Below are positions 4,654 to 5,712 of a stretch of DNA of 5,712 nt, piece after piece. The first letter of the stretch is position 1. Every line of letters begins with the position of its first letter. The stretch is from Lachnospiraceae bacterium (GTDB lineage: Bacteria; Bacillota; Clostridia; Lachnospirales; Lachnospiraceae): assembly GCA_024684155.1 (NCBI GenBank), contig JAIKXK010000063.1:1-5712 (forward strand), given 5' to 3'. The translations under genes and the position numbers were made by a program. Below the pieces are notes generated by a model. It had not been told where the DNA came from. It ran no database searches and saw nothing but the letters and a program-made list of their open reading frames with translations.

Positions 4654-5712
4654 AAAATGAAACTTGGTAAGTTGAATTTAACAAAAAAACAGCTAGGAAT
4701 AATTGTTGCAATTATAGTAGTAGTGGTTGCAGTAATTATTGCATTGGTTGTAAATGGTTCTAAGAAAGAAACAAAAAATACAACAGAACCACAGGTGGAA
4801 GAAGAACAACAAGAAGAAACGACAACAGATGAAGTGGCTACTACAGCAAAGAGTCTTTTAACAGGAGAGGATATTTCATCTGAAATTGCAAACAAGAGAC
4901 CAATTGCAGTTATGATTGAAAATACAAAAACGGTATTGCCTCAGTCTGGTTTAAATTCTGCAGGAGTTATTTATGAGTGTCCAGTAGAAGGTGGACTTAC
5001 AAGATTAATGGCAATTTTTGATGATTACTATGATTTAGAACAAATTGGTAATGTTCGAAGCTGTCGTCCTTACTATGTATATTTTGCTAAAGAATTCGAT
5101 GCAATTTATGTACATGTAGGTCAAAGTATTCATGGTCAGGTTTTACTTGATACAGGTATTGTTGATGATTTAAATGCCTTAAGTGGTGCTGCAGCAAATA
5201 TTACTTTCTACAGAACTTCAGATAAGAAAGCTCCTCATAACTGTTATGTTTCAGCTGATTCTGTTTTAGCTGGTATTGAAGCTGAAGGATATAGAACTGA
5301 TTATGAAGACGGTTATACAGGTCATTATCAGTTTGCTTCTGAAGATGCACCAAATACTTTGGAAAATGGAACCGACTGCGCTGTTGTTTGTCCTTATTTC
5401 TTTAATAATGAACCATACTTTATTTACAATGAAGAAACTGGTCTTTATGATCGTTATGAATTTAATATGGCTCAGACAGATGCACTAGATGGAGAGCAGG
5501 TTTCAGTTAAGAATATTATTTTTCAGACATCTGCAAGTACAACTTCATTATTAGAAGAAACTCAGTACTTGAATATTCCATTAGTAGGAAGCGGTGCAGG
5601 AAAGTATTTTACAAATGGAAAAATGATCGATATTACCTGGACAAAGGAATCAGATACAGAGGCAACACATTATTATGATTCTGAAGGAAATGAACTTCAG
5701 ATTAATGTTGGA
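4651..5712 (+). CDS. Membrane-anchored DUF3048 (YerB-like) protein, 3' end outside window
   Basis: Frame 1 is open from TTG 4651 to the window edge, giving 354 residues without a stop. After a short basic N-terminus, one strongly hydrophobic helix at about 15-34 (LGIIVAIIVVVVAVIIALVV) is followed by a Thr/Glu/Gln-rich linker at about 35-75. The rest should therefore lie outside the membrane. The DUF3048 domain begins near 82 with KRPIAVMIEN, followed by PQSGLNSAGVIYECPVEGG, then LTRLMAIF, GNVRSCRPYY (133-142), AKEFDAIYVHVGQS (146-159) and APHNCY (194-199). The second half of the family appears as LNIPLVGSGAGKYFTNGK (307-324), then ITWTKE and YYDSEGNELQINVG. Bacillus YerB is a lipoprotein; here no lipobox cysteine is visible, so anchoring is by an uncleaved signal-anchor helix. 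The biochemical function of the family is not known. Five cysteines (110, 138, 198, 243, 247) fall in the extracellular domain. Only the last few dozen residues are probably missing. Confidence 0.88.
   Translation, partial: MKMKLGKLNLTKKQLGIIVAIIVVVVAVIIALVVNGSKKETKNTTEPQVEEEQQEETTTDEVATTAKSLLTGEDISSEIANKRPIAVMIENTKTVLPQSGLNSAGVIYECPVEGGLTRLMAIFDDYYDLEQIGNVRSCRPYYVYFAKEFDAIYVHVGQSIHGQVLLDTGIVDDLNALSGAAANITFYRTSDKKAPHNCYVSADSVLAGIEAEGYRTDYEDGYTGHYQFASEDAPNTLENGTDCAVVCPYFFNNEPYFIYNEETGLYDRYEFNMAQTDALDGEQVSVKNIIFQTSASTTSLLEETQYLNIPLVGSGAGKYFTNGKMIDITWTKESDTEATHYYDSEGNELQINVG

Noticed and set aside
4647..4895. Minus-strand 82-residue open frame rich in Ser, Val, Thr and Ile
   Set aside because: It is the reverse complement of the low-complexity membrane helix and Glu/Gln/Thr linker of the DUF3048 gene; no ribosome binding site or homology is apparent.
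5276..5488. Plus-strand 70-residue frame inside the DUF3048 gene
   Set aside because: It is an out-of-frame shadow; the DUF3048 frame is continuous across it with family motifs on both sides.

Overview
This window looks like chromosome from a low-GC, anaerobic-type Firmicute, most likely a Lachnospiraceae or related clostridial lineage. The evidence is the AT-rich codon usage, the strong GGAGG-type ribosome binding sites, a pyrimidine-nucleoside phosphorylase of Bacillus/Clostridium type, and the phoH - membrane/HD protein - ybeY order typical of Firmicutes. The genus cannot be fixed from the sequence. No mobile element, CRISPR array, tRNA or rRNA was seen.

All genes are on the + strand and almost touch. 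(1) Bases 1-177 are the 3' end of a gene whose product ends in a chitobiase-type Ig-like domain. (2) rlmH (177-656) encodes the 23S rRNA pseudouridine-1915 methyltransferase; its ATG shares a base with the previous stop. (3) pdp (675-1982) encodes pyrimidine-nucleoside phosphorylase. (4) phoH (1993-2985) encodes a PhoH-type ATPase from a TTG start. (5) A seven/eight-pass membrane protein (2966-4153) sits exactly where Firmicutes usually carry pgpH (yqfF), the c-di-AMP phosphodiesterase gene. (6) ybeY (4150-4650) encodes the rRNA-maturation endoribonuclease. (7) The 5' part of a membrane-anchored DUF3048 (YerB-like) gene runs off the right edge (4651-5712). The largest intergenic gap is 18 bases and no terminator or convincing internal promoter is visible, so the set is probably one transcription unit, or the middle of one.

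The functional theme is ribosome maturation: RlmH modifies 23S rRNA, YbeY processes rRNA, and PhoH is the usual genomic partner of YbeY. Nucleoside salvage (pdp) and two envelope proteins are interleaved.

The most notable item is the protein at 2966-4153. It has recognisable PgpH C-terminal sequence, but it lacks the large extracellular 7TMR-HDED domain and most of the HD-domain metal ligands: the HD dyad reads His-Val, the later His-His pair is Tyr-Cys, and the segment carrying another histidine is deleted. It appears to be a catalytically dead PgpH paralogue or orthologue kept as an intact, translated gene. The reading frame is unbroken, so it may have been repurposed rather than decayed.
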